From positions 58,761,355-58,825,354 of the forward strand of contig NC_016131.3 in assembly GCF_000005505.3 (NCBI RefSeq): a stretch of 64,000 nucleotides of DNA. Reading direction: 5' to 3'. Shown piece after piece: positions 1-10,384 of the stretch. The position numbers were made by a program, and so were the translations under genes. Each line of letters opens with the position of its first letter. Positions within the stretch are counted from its first letter, which is position 1. The notes beneath the pieces were generated by a model. That model had not been told where the DNA came from, did no database searches, and worked only from the letters and a program-made list of their open reading frames with translations. This stretch comes from Brachypodium distachyon (Eukaryota; Streptophyta; Magnoliopsida; Poales; Poaceae).

Positions 1-47
1 GCTGAGATCTGGAAGGATGATTTGGGGATGGCTGGTGAGCTGCAGAG

Positions 48-57
48 CTTATATAGA
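48..57 (-). promoter_or_regulatory. TATA box of a gene beyond the left edge
   Basis: Read on the minus strand this is CTATATAA followed by a purine- and C-rich leader, the same arrangement as in front of the peroxidase at 16436-17497. It suggests a minus-strand gene starting just outside the window. The gene itself is not visible, so its identity is unknown. Confidence 0.35.
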
Positions 58-59
58 TG

Positions 60-2890
60 GAGCTGCAGGGCTTCTCGTCATGCCTGACATGGTTGACGGC
101 CGGGGGGGTTGGTGGCCGGACGCGGCAATCCCATTGACCTGCAGGTAGCTAGCTTAGCTTAGCTAGCATCCTCTTCAACCACTCCATTATTAAGCGGCAT
201 TGCGTTGTTAGTAGCAGCTTCCCAGCTTGCTTGCTTTGGCTCCATGGCCATGTGCAGCTTCTCAAGTCTGAACGGTCGTGCTCAACAACTAGTATCATTA
301 TCTCTGTATTCATTTGTAGTACTCCGTACTTATTTAACATTTCTTAGTTTCCTGCTACCATTTTTTCTTCTTCTTTTGGTTGTTTGTTGGGGATGTTTGT
401 GTACTGGTTTCCACGTTACGATCGACTACCAAAAGTTGAACAGCACCTACCAATACTATACTGTTGACGTATTATACTGTTCATGGCTTCCACGCCCAAA
501 ATTTGTGTCCCAAATTTCTTGGACGTATTATTGCGACCTTCCACCATTGGAACCAGGTTCGATTTTGCTAATTCTCGGTAGCATTGCATGAAATTTCTTA
601 TCTCTCGGCTGCTTAGATCGCGTAATAACTTATGCAAGTCTATTTGCTTCTGTGACTCGTATGATGTACAAGTTGGAACGTCCCCATTCTCATAATTGTT
701 TGATTTTGTTAAACTTTATTGCAGTTTCTTGTGTAGGTTTTTTTATGTTCTTATTTTGCAGGGTGTTCACCAAACTTGAGTCTATATGTCTCCAATGATC
801 GAGATCTTCCAAAAAAATGATCAAAGTTAGAGATGAAAGTTTGGTATTTTAAGAGATACTCCCACATATATGTACAGCCATGATTCCGTCACGCAGATCG
901 ATGATGTGACGCACCTAGAGTACTTCCATATGCACTTGCAGTAGGAATTCCAAAAGGAAAAAAAGAAAAGAAAACATTTTTTCGAGCGAAAAAAAGAACA
1001 CATGGAGCTACTTAGTTCAAACTAAGGCACCATTGAATTAAAACAAAACAACAGGCGTAAAGTCAAGTTAATCATTATTAATCGCTCTAGGATATAATAA
1101 TACCACACAAGCAACGAAATCAGTGGCACAAATGATGCATGTGGCACATGGTGGGTGCATGCTGCTTTGTATTGTATTGCCCTGTGTGTGAACTGTGAAG
1201 CACCGTCAACTTTGTGAGGTGGTAGGGTTTGGCCCTTGTGGGGGGGAGGGAAGATTCCTATATATATATCTAGATCATCGACCCTTGTGCAATGAGAAAA
1301 TTGTGCTATGGATGCATGCATAAGTTTATGTCTTTGTTAATTTGATTATGTGCATGCTTATTGATGCATGTGGCTTTCACCTCACATCGACCTAAGCTTT
1401 GGCTTGCTCCAACGGTAAGATATGTATGTATGGCAACGGCTTGATTGAGTTTGAGTAAAGTGTAGCTAAGACTCTGTTTTTTTTCCCGAGCAAGTAGCTC
1501 TCGGATTAATTAACATATTCTATCTACAATGTAAAAAAAGGATTTCCTAACTAGCTTCTAGTTATATATCACGACTAGGAGAGTTGACCCGCGATTCGTC
1601 AATGGCTTACCGAGCAACGGCTATATGAAATCTCTGGCCTAAAAGGTTACCTGAAACATCTCTCAAGTTTTCCTGAGAACCCACAACGAGGGAGGGGAAA
1701 TGAGATGACCAGTGGTTGTCCCCTGGTGCTTGGTGCTAAGCATAATTGTTTGGTCTAGGATATTGCTCGTTTTTCCTGTTTCTATTTTTGTAGTTATTGT
1801 TCTTTCTTGTGTAATTGTGTTTGTGCTATATTTAATACAGTAATTTATTCCAGTTTTAGAATGGTTTAGACAATTCGGCTGGAGAGCACAGGGTGACGGA
1901 CAAGTGCTGATGTGCACAAGCGGAGCCACGTGTATGTTGAAGGGGGCCCGAGCCCATTGAGATTTTGTGAAGGACCAGGCCCATTTGCCTCCCCTTGGTT
2001 AAATTTTGTGAAGGACCAGCCTATTTGTCCTCTCAAGTTCTTGGTCCAAACTCCGCCACTGGATCCGTGAGTCCAGTCGGCCAGTTTTTTGGTGTCAAAG
2101 GCCCCAATCACACGGTTTATGTGTTCTAAGTGTGGTACTATGTATGAAGTTTTTTAGAAGTTAACTCTATCTGATACAAAATCCCCAATTATCGAGGTTC
2201 CATGGTATTTACTTAGAATATAAAAAATACACATAAATGTTCGTATTTTCTATGTGCTTGTAAATTCCATTGAAAAGGTATTTTTGTATATTGGGAAAAA
2301 ACAACTTTCTGTGCTCTAAAAAGGTACCTAAATTTAAGCACTAATTACTTGGTTGTCTTTGCACAACACACACAAATCATATTCTGGGAAATTTTACATT
2401 CACACAAAGGCCTGGAATATTTATGAATCTATTTGTTTTCCAGAATTCATAGACATTTAAGAGGAAAACAAAATGTTTTTTGTATGTCAAGGGAGACAGA
2501 GCAGCTTTTGGGCCGTAAAGGGGCTCTTTCCTGTAACAACGAAAGCCCATTGAGAACCAATTCCGCATGTGAAACGTTGGTCCGACAGCCCGACATACGA
2601 CCAAAATCCCCCTTAAAACTAGCATCAAGATTACGCTCAGAAAAAAAACTAGCATCAAGAAAACAATTAATCTCTACGATGAGGATGTTCTAAAAATTAT
2701 ACGGATGAAGAACGGAAATTAAGAAAACAATTAATTAGAATCAAGAAATAACGAATTAATGTTCCAAAAAGCCACCAATGATAAAGCATTACAAGCAACA
2801 AAAAAAGAAATTGGAAACAAAGCCGGTGCATCATCATATATTAGCATCAATCGACGAGAGGCAGCAGAAAAGAAAGAAATTGGCAAAACT
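60..2890. other. Intergenic DNA without a supportable gene
   Basis: AT-rich intergenic sequence. The open frames here are short, lack recognisable domains and overlap on both strands. A short direct repeat (ATTTTGTGAAGGACCAG) occurs near 1964 and again near 2005. The stretch 2700-2890 is the 3' flank of the peroxidase gene to the right. Confidence 0.5.
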
Positions 2891-2900
2891 AATTGGGCGA

Positions 2901-4027
2901 TCAGTCGACGAAGATTGTGCAGCTCTCCCTGATCACGCCTTCTTCTCCGGTGAGCACGCCGACCCTGCCCATCTTAACCATGGACACAGCAAAGTCTTGG
3001 AAGAATGTGTCAAGCGACGACGCATTGTTCATGAGCTCGACATAGGCGCCCATGAGGCTGTCATGGTTGAGCGCGTCGTCGGAGCCCAGCAGCCCCTTCC
3101 GGCCACGCACCGACTGGTAATACCCCAGGTCGAACTTGTCCGTGGTGGCCGCGTCCAGCGGCACGACGCTGGCGACGTTCGCCGGCCCGCAGGTGGCGTT
3201 GAGCTTGGCCAGGTAGCCGGCGTCCAGCGCCGGGTCGGCGTCCCCGGCGCCGGTGTGGTTGTGCACGCGGCCAGAGAAGGACGGGCAGTGGGCGACGCCC
3301 AGAGTGTGCGCGCCGGAGAGGACCACGAGGTCTTTCATTGTGAGGTTCTTGGCGGCGAAGTACTTTGTGAGGACGGTCACGTTGCCGTCCGCCGGCGGCA
3401 GGTCGCGCTTCGCGTCGGCTGCCATGGAGATGTTGCCGTCCCGACGCCCTGTCTCCACCGGGTAGTCCGGACCATCGCTCTGCAAATATTTAATGGATTT
3501 CAGCAAAACAGAGGAATTTTATGGCTGCCGGAGCTGGCGAAGAAGAAGAAGAACAGAGGATTTATTAATGGCGGCCGGAGCTGGGGAAGAAGAAGGGGGC
3601 TTACGAATTTGACGGCGTCGCGGGCGGCGATGGTCATGAGGTCGGCGCAGGAGACGACGAGGGGGCATTCGGCCTCGACCTTGAGCTTGAGGGCCTCGAT
3701 GACCTCGTATCCGCGGACGGTGAGGTTGGGGTCGGCGTGCTTCTCGGCGGTGCCGTTGTGGGAGTCGAGCATCAGGGACGCGTCGCAGCCGCGGACGAAG
3801 CAGTCGTGGAAGTGCAGCCGGAGGAGCCCCGCCCGGATGGTGGAGTCGTCGGCGAAGATCTTCTTCAGCTCCTTACGCACCAGCTCCTCCACGCCAGGGC
3901 ACGTCTCGCTGTAGAAGTCCTGCTTCAGCGGCGACTCCTCTGCTTGCGCCAGGCAGAGGAGGCTCGCCGCCGCCGCCGCCATTAGCAGGAGGATCGTGGT
4001 TCTGCTGGAGGAAGAAGAAGACGCCAT
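2901..4027 (-). CDS. Class III secretory peroxidase, copy 1 (two exons)
   Basis: Haem peroxidase of the plant secretory class, which oxidises phenolics with H2O2 in the cell wall or vacuole. Exon 1 is 4027-3605 and exon 2 is 3479-2901; the 125-bp intron (GTAAGC...TTTGCAG) lies in phase 0. The product is 333 residues, a normal length. A signal peptide covers about residues 1-29 and ends near AQA. The distal site is RLHFHDCF with Arg70 and His74, and the proximal haem ligand is in LSGAHTLG (His199). The eight structural cysteines are present (TCPG, DCF, GCDAS, ECP, SCAD, AHC, ATC, ESC). The start is the ATG in ACGGCCATGGCG; an upstream in-frame ATG would put an implausible extension before the signal peptide. 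Oddities are SLMLD where SVLLD is usual and a VRGYEVI substrate-loop variant. Family assignment is firm; the physiological substrate is unknown. Confidence 0.93.
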
Positions 4028-4113
4028 GGCCGTGAGCTTTGATCGAGCTTGCGATCGAGCTCTAGGAGTTGAAGATTCAATGGATGGATGAAGATGATGC
4101 TCGATCTTGGATG

Positions 4114-4122
4114 CATTTATAC
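4114..4122 (-). promoter_or_regulatory. TATA box of peroxidase copy 1
   Basis: On the minus strand the sequence is GTATAAATGC, about 90 bp upstream of the chosen ATG at 4027. This is a normal spacing for a TATA box plus a short 5' UTR. Confidence 0.5.
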
Positions 4123-4545
4123 GGCCATTGAAGATGGAATGGTATGTATGTCGAGTTGACATTGCAGAGCGGAGCCATGGAAGTTCGTGCTCGCCATGAA
4201 CGTCGATGACGTGCGCGCCATTATCGATCGCTGCAGCTGCTCGGTCTCAAGGTCAAGGGGGGATGGATTGAGTGAGTTTTTTTTAGGACCGCTTGCCTGT
4301 TTGGGAAATCTAGTCAAATCTTTCTGCCGGCGAAATCTAGGCCTTCATCTTGGATTATGGGCCCCAGCCCAACTTATACGCGGTCCGGCCCATTCTTCAG
4401 TTTATTTTATTTTTTGCATCTCTCATTCTTCAGACTGTTTTTAGTGCAAATGCCTTCCTCAAGTGTCGCTTCTTTGGTTTCCTAATTCTTGCTAGCACCA
4501 TGAAATGTTCATAAAACTACCTTTTCAAGTTTATAATGTAAATTG

Positions 4546-4610
4546 TACTCCCTCCGATCCACAACTTTGTACTAAATCCAATACATTTATGATGGATCGG
4601 AGGAAGTATA
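4546..4610. mobile_element. Short Stowaway-like MITE
   Basis: Begins TACTCCCTCCGATCC and ends GGATCGGAGGAAGTA, so the ends are inverted copies bounded by TA. The internal part is only about 35 bp, shorter than a typical Stowaway. Confidence 0.7.
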
Positions 4611-4956
4611 TTGCAAAAAATTATACCATTAGAAAAAGATCATTTGAAGTTTGTAATGATAAATTTTTGTGTTATAAAACTCATGTTACATTGATTGAAC
4701 CGTTGACCTAGGGATACACATAGGCCCTTTACGGGAAGAGAGGTAGTATATGAGTATATCTTTACACCTATAAAAGATTCAATTGGTGGCGTGTTAATTT
4801 GGCACAAATTATCTTTATCTTTACTCATATAAAATACTCAATTGGTGGCGACGGTATATCATAACGTGTTACTAGCTTATTATTTTGATCATTTGTTGTT
4901 TTGCCACAATTCATTAAGCTGAAAACGAATATGAAGTATATGAAATCAACAATTAA

Positions 4957-5073
4957 TACTCCCTCCGTCACATATTAAGTGACTCAAATTTATCCAAATA
5001 TGAATGTATCTATGCCTAAAAAGCGTGTAGATACATGTAATAGAAAGTCACTTAATATGGGACGGAGAGAGTA
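4957..5073. mobile_element. Stowaway MITE
   Basis: A 117-bp element with ends TACTCCCTCCGTC and GGACGGAGAGAGTA. The arms are complementary over most of their length (CATATTAAGTGACT pairs with AGTCACTTAATATG). It sits in a segment that is duplicated at 6385-6560, where the equivalent position holds only a 40-bp remnant. Confidence 0.85.
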
Positions 5074-5146
5074 ATACAATATTCTTTTTAAACATGTTAA
5101 TTTTTAATCCGTATCAACACACGTGTATTGTGCTCGTGATTACCTA

Positions 5147-5421
5147 GAGTGCCATTAAAATACAATCCAATAAATCATTAAAGAACAATTACTATGTGCC
5201 AATAAAAGCTGCATGCACACAATATATGCATCAGTTTATGCTTATCAATGATAGCAATAAAAGATAATAAAAAATCATTAAGAGACAATTACCATGTGCC
5301 AATAAAAGTTGTACACAATATATTCTTATCAAAGATACAAATACAAGACAATCCAACATTAGAAAACCATTAATATGTGCCAATAAAAGTTATAAATGAT
5401 ATATTTATTCCAATGAATGCA
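5147..5421 (+). repeat. Upstream repeat array, cysteine-rich peptide gene A
   Basis: Three imperfect units carry the marker GTGCCAATAAAAG at 5196, 5296 and 5377, spaced 100 and 81 bp apart. Each unit also has ACAATCCAA-AAATCATTAA and ATATATGCTTATC-like parts. The same unit precedes genes B and C, so it belongs to the duplicated gene module. Confidence 0.75.
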
Positions 5422-5487
5422 TAATATCTGGCAGTAGCTAGGAAAGTAATGTAGTCCTCTCCCAAAATTGTAGGAAACATACCCATG

Positions 5488-5495
5488 ATAAAAAG
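5488..5495 (+). promoter_or_regulatory. TATA-like site of cysteine-rich peptide gene A
   Basis: The aligned promoter context of genes B and C reads CATTATAAAAAGCCATG. Here it is CATGATAAAAAGCCATG, a T to G change that weakens the TATA core. It lies about 130 bp before the ATG, as in the other copies. Confidence 0.5.
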
Positions 5496-5619
5496 CCATG
5501 GCAAGCCAGTTATCTCTTCACAGTGCAGGCAGCCAATACTCTTTGGTGCAACCAGTGGTTTAACATCCCAGCAGCAGTATTCTAGTTGATCACATCAAGT
5601 AGTCCCTTTTTCCCCCAAG

Positions 5620-6028
5620 ATGAGAACATTCTACGTGATGCTACTCGCCTGCGCCATCGGGGTAATCTGCTCAGGTACACATATACACACTGTTAGAATA
5701 CTCATATGTTTAATTAGCAAGATGCAAACAAACTTTGTAATCTCTCTAGCAGCCATTGGTTAATTTCCCATATATAATTCTAGCTAATTAATTTGTTTCC
5801 TTGGTGTGCCCATATGTAGATGTGGCGATGAAGCCAGCAGCGATGGCAGATGAGAACATTGGTGTTGCCTTCAAGGAGAACAAGAACTGCACGTTTTTCC
5901 TCATCCCTGGCAAGAATTGTGATCTGGACAAGTGTGACGCACGGGCCATCGGAAAAGCCCGCTACGCAGGGGGCGAGTGTGTTCCAAAGGGATGCAGGTG
6001 CTTTTACTGTCTGCCACCTCGAAGCTGA
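5620..6028 (+). CDS. Secreted cysteine-rich (defensin-like/LCR type) peptide A, two exons
   Basis: Exon 1 (5620-5674) encodes a signal peptide beginning MRTFYVMLLACAIG. After a GTACAC...TATGTAG intron, exon 2 (5820-6028) encodes the mature peptide, for a total of 87 residues. Both splice sites and the phase (one base before the intron) match genes B and C. The mature region has the spacing typical of small plant cysteine-rich peptides, ending C-x4-C-x-C-x2-C followed by LPPRS. Relative to B and C a 12-bp in-frame deletion removes the segment holding the fourth cysteine, leaving seven. That may leave one cysteine unpaired, and the TATA site is also altered. Role unknown; such peptides often act in defence or cell-to-cell signalling, but nothing here proves which. 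Confidence 0.7.
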
Positions 6029-6447
6029 TCAATATTTGGTGTTGCTATGGCAGTGGGTTTTGGTCGAGCTATGACTAGCTACATTATGGCCATTGTATGT
6101 TACCAATTTGTTTTGAATTAAGAGGTGAACAAATTGCTCCAAAACGTCTCGATTGATGCCTAATCGTCTCGCTATAAATTTGCTTCGCCGGCGAGAGTTC
6201 TTTTTTTTTTAGGGGAACTCAGCATGCAGGGCCACACGGAGCCAACGCTTTGCGTGGCCCAGGGGCTTTCACCGGGCCGGGGATTGAGAGAGCCCACGAT
6301 TAATTTGCTTGCTCCCCCGAGCAAATCTAGACCCATCAGCGGCCCACAGGCTTTCCAAGATCACTTGGTGGCTGACTCCACCGTTTGATTTGGCACAATC
6401 ATTAAGCTGAAAAAGAATATGAATTATATAAAGTCGACAATTAATAG
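6029..6447. other. 3' flank of gene A and duplicated segment
   Basis: Holds the 3' UTR of gene A and a stretch near 6320-6355 (GCAAATCTAGACCCATCAGC and following) that recurs downstream of gene C near 11150-11190. From about 6385 it copies the region 4890-4960 upstream of gene A. This suggests that a whole gene module was duplicated. Confidence 0.5.
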
Positions 6448-6487
6448 TACTCCTCCGTCTCGAAATTATTTTGAGACGGAGGGAGTA
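6448..6487. mobile_element. 40-bp Stowaway remnant (ends only)
   Basis: TACTCCTCCGTCTCGAAAT is followed directly by its inverted copy ending GAGACGGAGGGAGTA. It occupies the same place in a duplicated flank as the 117-bp element at 4957-5073. It looks like an internal-deletion derivative that kept only the two termini. Confidence 0.7.
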
Positions 6488-6535
6488 GTACATATTCTTA
6501 TTTTTTAATATGTATCAAAGCACGGTATTGTGCCA

Positions 6536-6695
6536 GTGTTTACCTAGAATACCACTAAATACAATCCAATAAATCAAATAACAATTACAATAGCACACAA
6601 TATGTTTATCAAAATACATGCTTACCAAGTATAGCACTAAAAGACAATCCGACAGATCATTAAGGGACAATTACTATTTGCCAATAAAAGTTCTG
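6536..6695 (+). repeat. Upstream repeat array without a following gene
   Basis: Two degenerate units of the same 80-bp-type repeat (AATACAATCCAATAAATCA, then TTGCCAATAAAAGTTCT). No cysteine-rich peptide gene follows directly, so this may mark a lost gene copy. Confidence 0.6.
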
Positions 6696-7404
6696 GCAAA
6701 AATTTCATCCATCGATGAAATTTCCTCTAAATTTTCAAATCCACCAAATGGAAGAACATGACTTAACTTGTACCAAAACCAATTCAAACGAAACAAGAGC
6801 ATGGGCTTTTTTGAACTTTCAACTTGACGTGAATTCAAATACCCTCAAGGGATCGGAAACAATGGATTTTACACACTTAATTTGTGTCAAATATTTGGAA
6901 CCATAATTCTCGACAGCGTATGATAATCAAACATGAAACCTGCGGTAGAAGCCTGATCGCGCATCTACCTGTTCTTTGCTGGTTTAAATAAACACTCTAT
7001 TGTAAACTCAGCACGAGAAATAAACACATTCTAGAACGAGTGAATCGCGCCTCCCCTTCCCACGACAGATTCCCCACCTCACATCCTGGTGCAACCTCCT
7101 ACCGAGGCCGAGGACCACTCATGTTGTTGTTTCCCTCAGTCTTAATTCCTTGTTGGGCACAACCATGCATCGCAACCATCCAATGAAGCGACGGAGAGAT
7201 CGTAACACCCGCTGCCAGGATGGAGTTTGACATAAAAAAATTTATTTGCCCCATCAAATCGCTAACCCGTGTATTTTTCATGCAAAGATTTCTTATTCTA
7301 TAACATGCATATGGAGACCTATAATTATGCATTGAATATTATCAGATATTTGACACTTTTAGGACGTTTGTGCACGTGTACACTTACTGGTCAATATGAA
7401 AGAT
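6696..7404. other. Intergenic, no gene seen
   Basis: AT-rich sequence with no domain-bearing frame and no recognisable exon of the cysteine-rich peptide family. Confidence 0.5.
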
Positions 7405-7862
7405 ATTCCAATACAAGACAATACCAACAAATCATAAAGAACCATTACTGTGTGCCAATAAAAGCGGGACACAATATATGCTTATTTTGGATACCATTGA
7501 AAGAGAATCAAACAAATCTTTAAAAACAATTACTGTGTGCCAATAAAAGTTCTACACAATATACTATATGCTTATTTTGAATACCGTTGAAAGATAATCC
7601 AGCAAATCTTTAAAAACAACGGTTTTGCCATATGTAAGTTGCCTGATTTTTAGTTAGAGATAAGTTGCTTCATCGACCGTTGGATATGATTTGTGCTTTA
7701 AGATTCGAACGGATGATGAAAAAAGAAGGGTAAACGAGATCTAGATACTAATCCAACGGCTCTGATTCGTCAATTTAGATTTAAGCTTTTTGCTTAAAAA
7801 TCAGGCCACACCCTAAAAACAATTACTATGTGCCAATAAAAGTTGCAATCAATATATTTATT
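7405..7862 (+). repeat. Upstream repeat array, cysteine-rich peptide gene B
   Basis: At least three units with GTGCCAATAAAAG separated by ACACAATATATGCTTATTTTG-like text. The last two units are split by a 194-bp MITE at 7620-7813. Confidence 0.75.
7620..7813. mobile_element. Mutator-like MITE inside the repeat array
   Basis: Flanked by a perfect 9-bp direct repeat TAAAAACAA (7611-7619 and 7814-7822). The ends are related inverted sequences (CCTGATTTTTAG against CTTAAAAATCAGG), and the interior holds ACCGTTGGA and its inverse TCCAACGG. The start GGTTTTGCCAT resembles the MITE at 29597-29797, so the two are probably one family. Confidence 0.65.
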
Positions 7863-7938
7863 TCAATACGTGCAATATCTGACAGCATAGGAATTGAAAG
7901 TAAATAAGTCTACCCAAAATTGTAGGAAACATACCCAT

Positions 7939-7947
7939 TATAAAAAG
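7939..7947 (+). promoter_or_regulatory. TATA box of cysteine-rich peptide gene B
   Basis: TATAAAAAG in the context CATTATAAAAAGCCATG, identical to gene C at 10256. It lies about 130 bp before the position of the family start codon. Confidence 0.6.
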
Positions 7948-8085
7948 CCATGCAAAGCAGTCTCTTCCTTGTGCAGGCAAAACCAACAAGCTTTGGTGCA
8001 ACTAACAGTAGGTTTAACATCCCAGCAACAGTATTCTAGTTGACATCCACTCCCTTTTCCCCCCCAAGAGAGAACATTCTACGTG

Positions 8086-8433
8086 ATGCTACTCGCCTTC
8101 GCCATCGGGGTAGTACTCTGCTCAGGTAATACACACACACACACTGCACATTAATTAACCCATGTGCGTTTGTTAGCATGCAAACAAACTTTTCTATGGT
8201 TAATTTCCTGCACATCCATGCATATAGATGTGGCGACGAAGGCAGTGATGGCAGAGGACACTGATAATGCCTCGGAGAACTGCACGTTTCTGCCCATCAT
8301 CCCTGGCAAGTGTGATCTGAACAAGTGTGACGCCGACTGCACACGACGCGCCGCCGGAAAAGGCCGTTTCTCGGCGGCTGAGTGTGTTCCGAAGGGATGC
8401 AAGTGCACGTATTGTCTGCCACCTCGAAGCTGA
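8086..8433 (+). CDS. Secreted cysteine-rich peptide B, start codon displaced
   Basis: Same two-exon module: exon 1 ends at 8125 (TCAG before GTAATA) and exon 2 is 8228-8433. The family start reads AAGATGAGAACATTC in gene A, but here it is AAGAGAGAACATTC: one T is deleted and the ATG is gone. The next in-frame ATG, six codons on at 8086, would give an 81-residue product with a shortened but still hydrophobic leader, MLLAFAIGVVLCS. The mature part keeps eight cysteines in the order C-x8-C-x4-C-x3-C-x14-C-x4-C-x-C-x2-C and ends LPPRS. It may be functional from the internal ATG or a recent pseudogene. Purpose unknown. Confidence 0.65.
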
Positions 8434-9517
8434 GCAATACTCTGTGGTTTTGGTCGAGCTATATATGACTACGTAGTAATACATGGCAACTGTTACCAAC
8501 TTGTTTTAATTAAATAAGATGAGAGCGTACAATTGCTCTAAAAAGTCTCGATTGATCGATGCATAAACGTCTTGCTGTAAATTTGCTTCGATTCATCGAT
8601 CTTTAATTTTCTACGGTTGATCTTCCGTAAATTGTCGGCTAAAATCCTTTCTCGATTTTAGAGTTGCTAAACCATCTGAAAAAAAAATCTCAATGTGCAA
8701 ATGCATACTATAATTCTTTGCCAGCAAATTACAAGAGACATTAAAACACCAAAACACAATTAAAACCCAGCGCCGAATCCCGTCATCGTAGCCGGCGAGC
8801 AACACATCACGGCTATTCTGCTTGCACGAGCACACGCTTGCACTGTCCCACCATCCTGCGGAAGTGCGAAAATATGGGCGTTAGATTAAAAAGCACAATG
8901 CGAGTAAACACAAAACCCACCACATCAAAGGTACTTGTGCACATAATAACTACCGGTTTTGCTAAGTTTACCGCGGAATCATCGACATTCAGACAAGCTT
9001 TTTCATATTGACTAATTGCGTCCTAAACAGCATCTGAGCCCATTTTGTGTCGGATGTAACCACTAGCCAGCAGGTTGACTGGCGATCAACGTTAGTTTCG
9101 CCCCGCTTGTGTAGCTCTGCAACGTCCAGGTCTGTCTAGCGCCATCGGGAACAACGAGGTGGGCCACCGCGAGCCAAAGCGCGAGCGAGACAAGGGATGT
9201 GGCCTGAGGGAGAGCAGCCATGGTGTAGAACTTGAAGTTCAAACCCGAGCCTCGAGCAGGCTTCGTTCGGTTTCGGTGTTCCCTGTCGGTATTGGGGAGG
9301 GACCGAGGTGGATTGGAGGGAAAGTAAAGTACAATTAATCCCAGCAATCCCTCTTGATCCTCGACGGTCTGGGGGTAACCAAACTGAGCCTGATCGACCC
9401 GCCGGGCCGGCCGGGAGGTGAAGACGTGGAAGAGACCCGGCCAATCGAGCGACCTCCGCGAAGTATGCCAGCAACAAAGCAGCAACGGGGAGAGGTCCGT
9501 CGTGGGCCAGCAAGTAA
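8434..9517. other. Intergenic, no gene seen
   Basis: Contains the 3' flank of gene B. On the minus strand at 9063-9221 a 52-codon frame with a leader-like start (MAALPQATSLVSLAL) and a good ATG context is visible, but it has no recognisable domain or exon partner. Confidence 0.4.
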
Positions 9518-9612
9518 TACTTTCTCCGTCCCGGGATACAAGTTTGTCTAAGAATAGACGTATTTATATATTAAGATAATATTTCGACATTTAATATGGG
9601 ACGGAAGGAGTA
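9518..9612. mobile_element. Stowaway MITE
   Basis: Ends TACTTTCTCCGTCCC and GGGACGGAAGGAGTA, with central AT-rich text. About 95 bp between TA dinucleotides. Confidence 0.8.
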
Positions 9613-9895
9613 ACCGATAAGAATCTAACTAAGTTGGGCCTCCGGTGTACTCTGACAGGACCTATACAACCCGCTGCAACATCCGTTAAGACCGCACTGG
9701 CCAGGTTGTTGCCCAAAACCCCGTTTTTTTTCCCAAATCCGTGAAATCCCGGCCTGTCTAAGCGTTTGAACGGCCTACGTTTGAGGCCGGCCTGAATGCT
9801 CACCGTCCATTTCATTTTGTGTGGTGTAGATGAACGTCGTGGTGAGTTTCAACAGGCTTCCATCGTACGCAGAGCATTTTCGTCTGCTTTTCCTT

Positions 9896-10180
9896 GTTTC
9901 AATATATGCTTATCTAGGATATCATCAAAAGACAGTCCAATAGATCATTAAAGAACAATTACTACGTGCCAAAAAAAGTTGTACACAACATATGTATATC
10001 AGCATATGCTTATCTTAGATACCAATAAAAGACACCCAACAAATCACCAAAGAACAAATGCTATGTACCAAATAAAAGTTGTACGCAATATACGCTTATC
10101 TAGGATACCACCAAAAGACAATCCAATAAATCTTTAGAAACAATTAGCAATGTGCCAATAAAAGTTGACGCTTATCTAGG
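9896..10180 (+). repeat. Upstream repeat array, cysteine-rich peptide gene C
   Basis: Three units with GTGCCAAAAAAAGTTG, GTACCAAATAAAAGTTG and GTGCCAATAAAAGTTG, each joined to GCTTATCTAGGATACCA and AATCCAATAAATC. Same repeat as upstream of genes A and B. Confidence 0.75.
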
Positions 10181-10255
10181 TATTTCAATACATGCAATAT
10201 CTGGCACTAGGAAAGTAATTAAAGTCTTCCCAAAATTTGCAGGAAGCACAGCCAT

Positions 10256-10264
10256 TATAAAAAG
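10256..10264 (+). promoter_or_regulatory. TATA box of cysteine-rich peptide gene C
   Basis: TATAAAAAG in the conserved context CATTATAAAAAGCCATGG, 129 bp before the ATG at 10385. Confidence 0.6.
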
Positions 10265-10384
10265 CCATGGCAAGCAGGTTATCTCTTCAAAGTGCAGGAA
10301 GCCAACAAGCTTTGGTGCAACCAGTGGTTTAACATCCCAGCAACAGTACCAGTCTAGTTGACATCAACTCCATTTTCTTCCAGG

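Noticed and set aside
205..591. 128-codon plus-strand frame
   Set aside because: Hydrophobic, low-complexity composition from T-rich DNA; no start context, no family motif.
9063..9485. Minus-strand 140-codon frame with a leader-like internal start
   Set aside because: No domain, no exon partner; the upstream part is GC-rich chance sequence.
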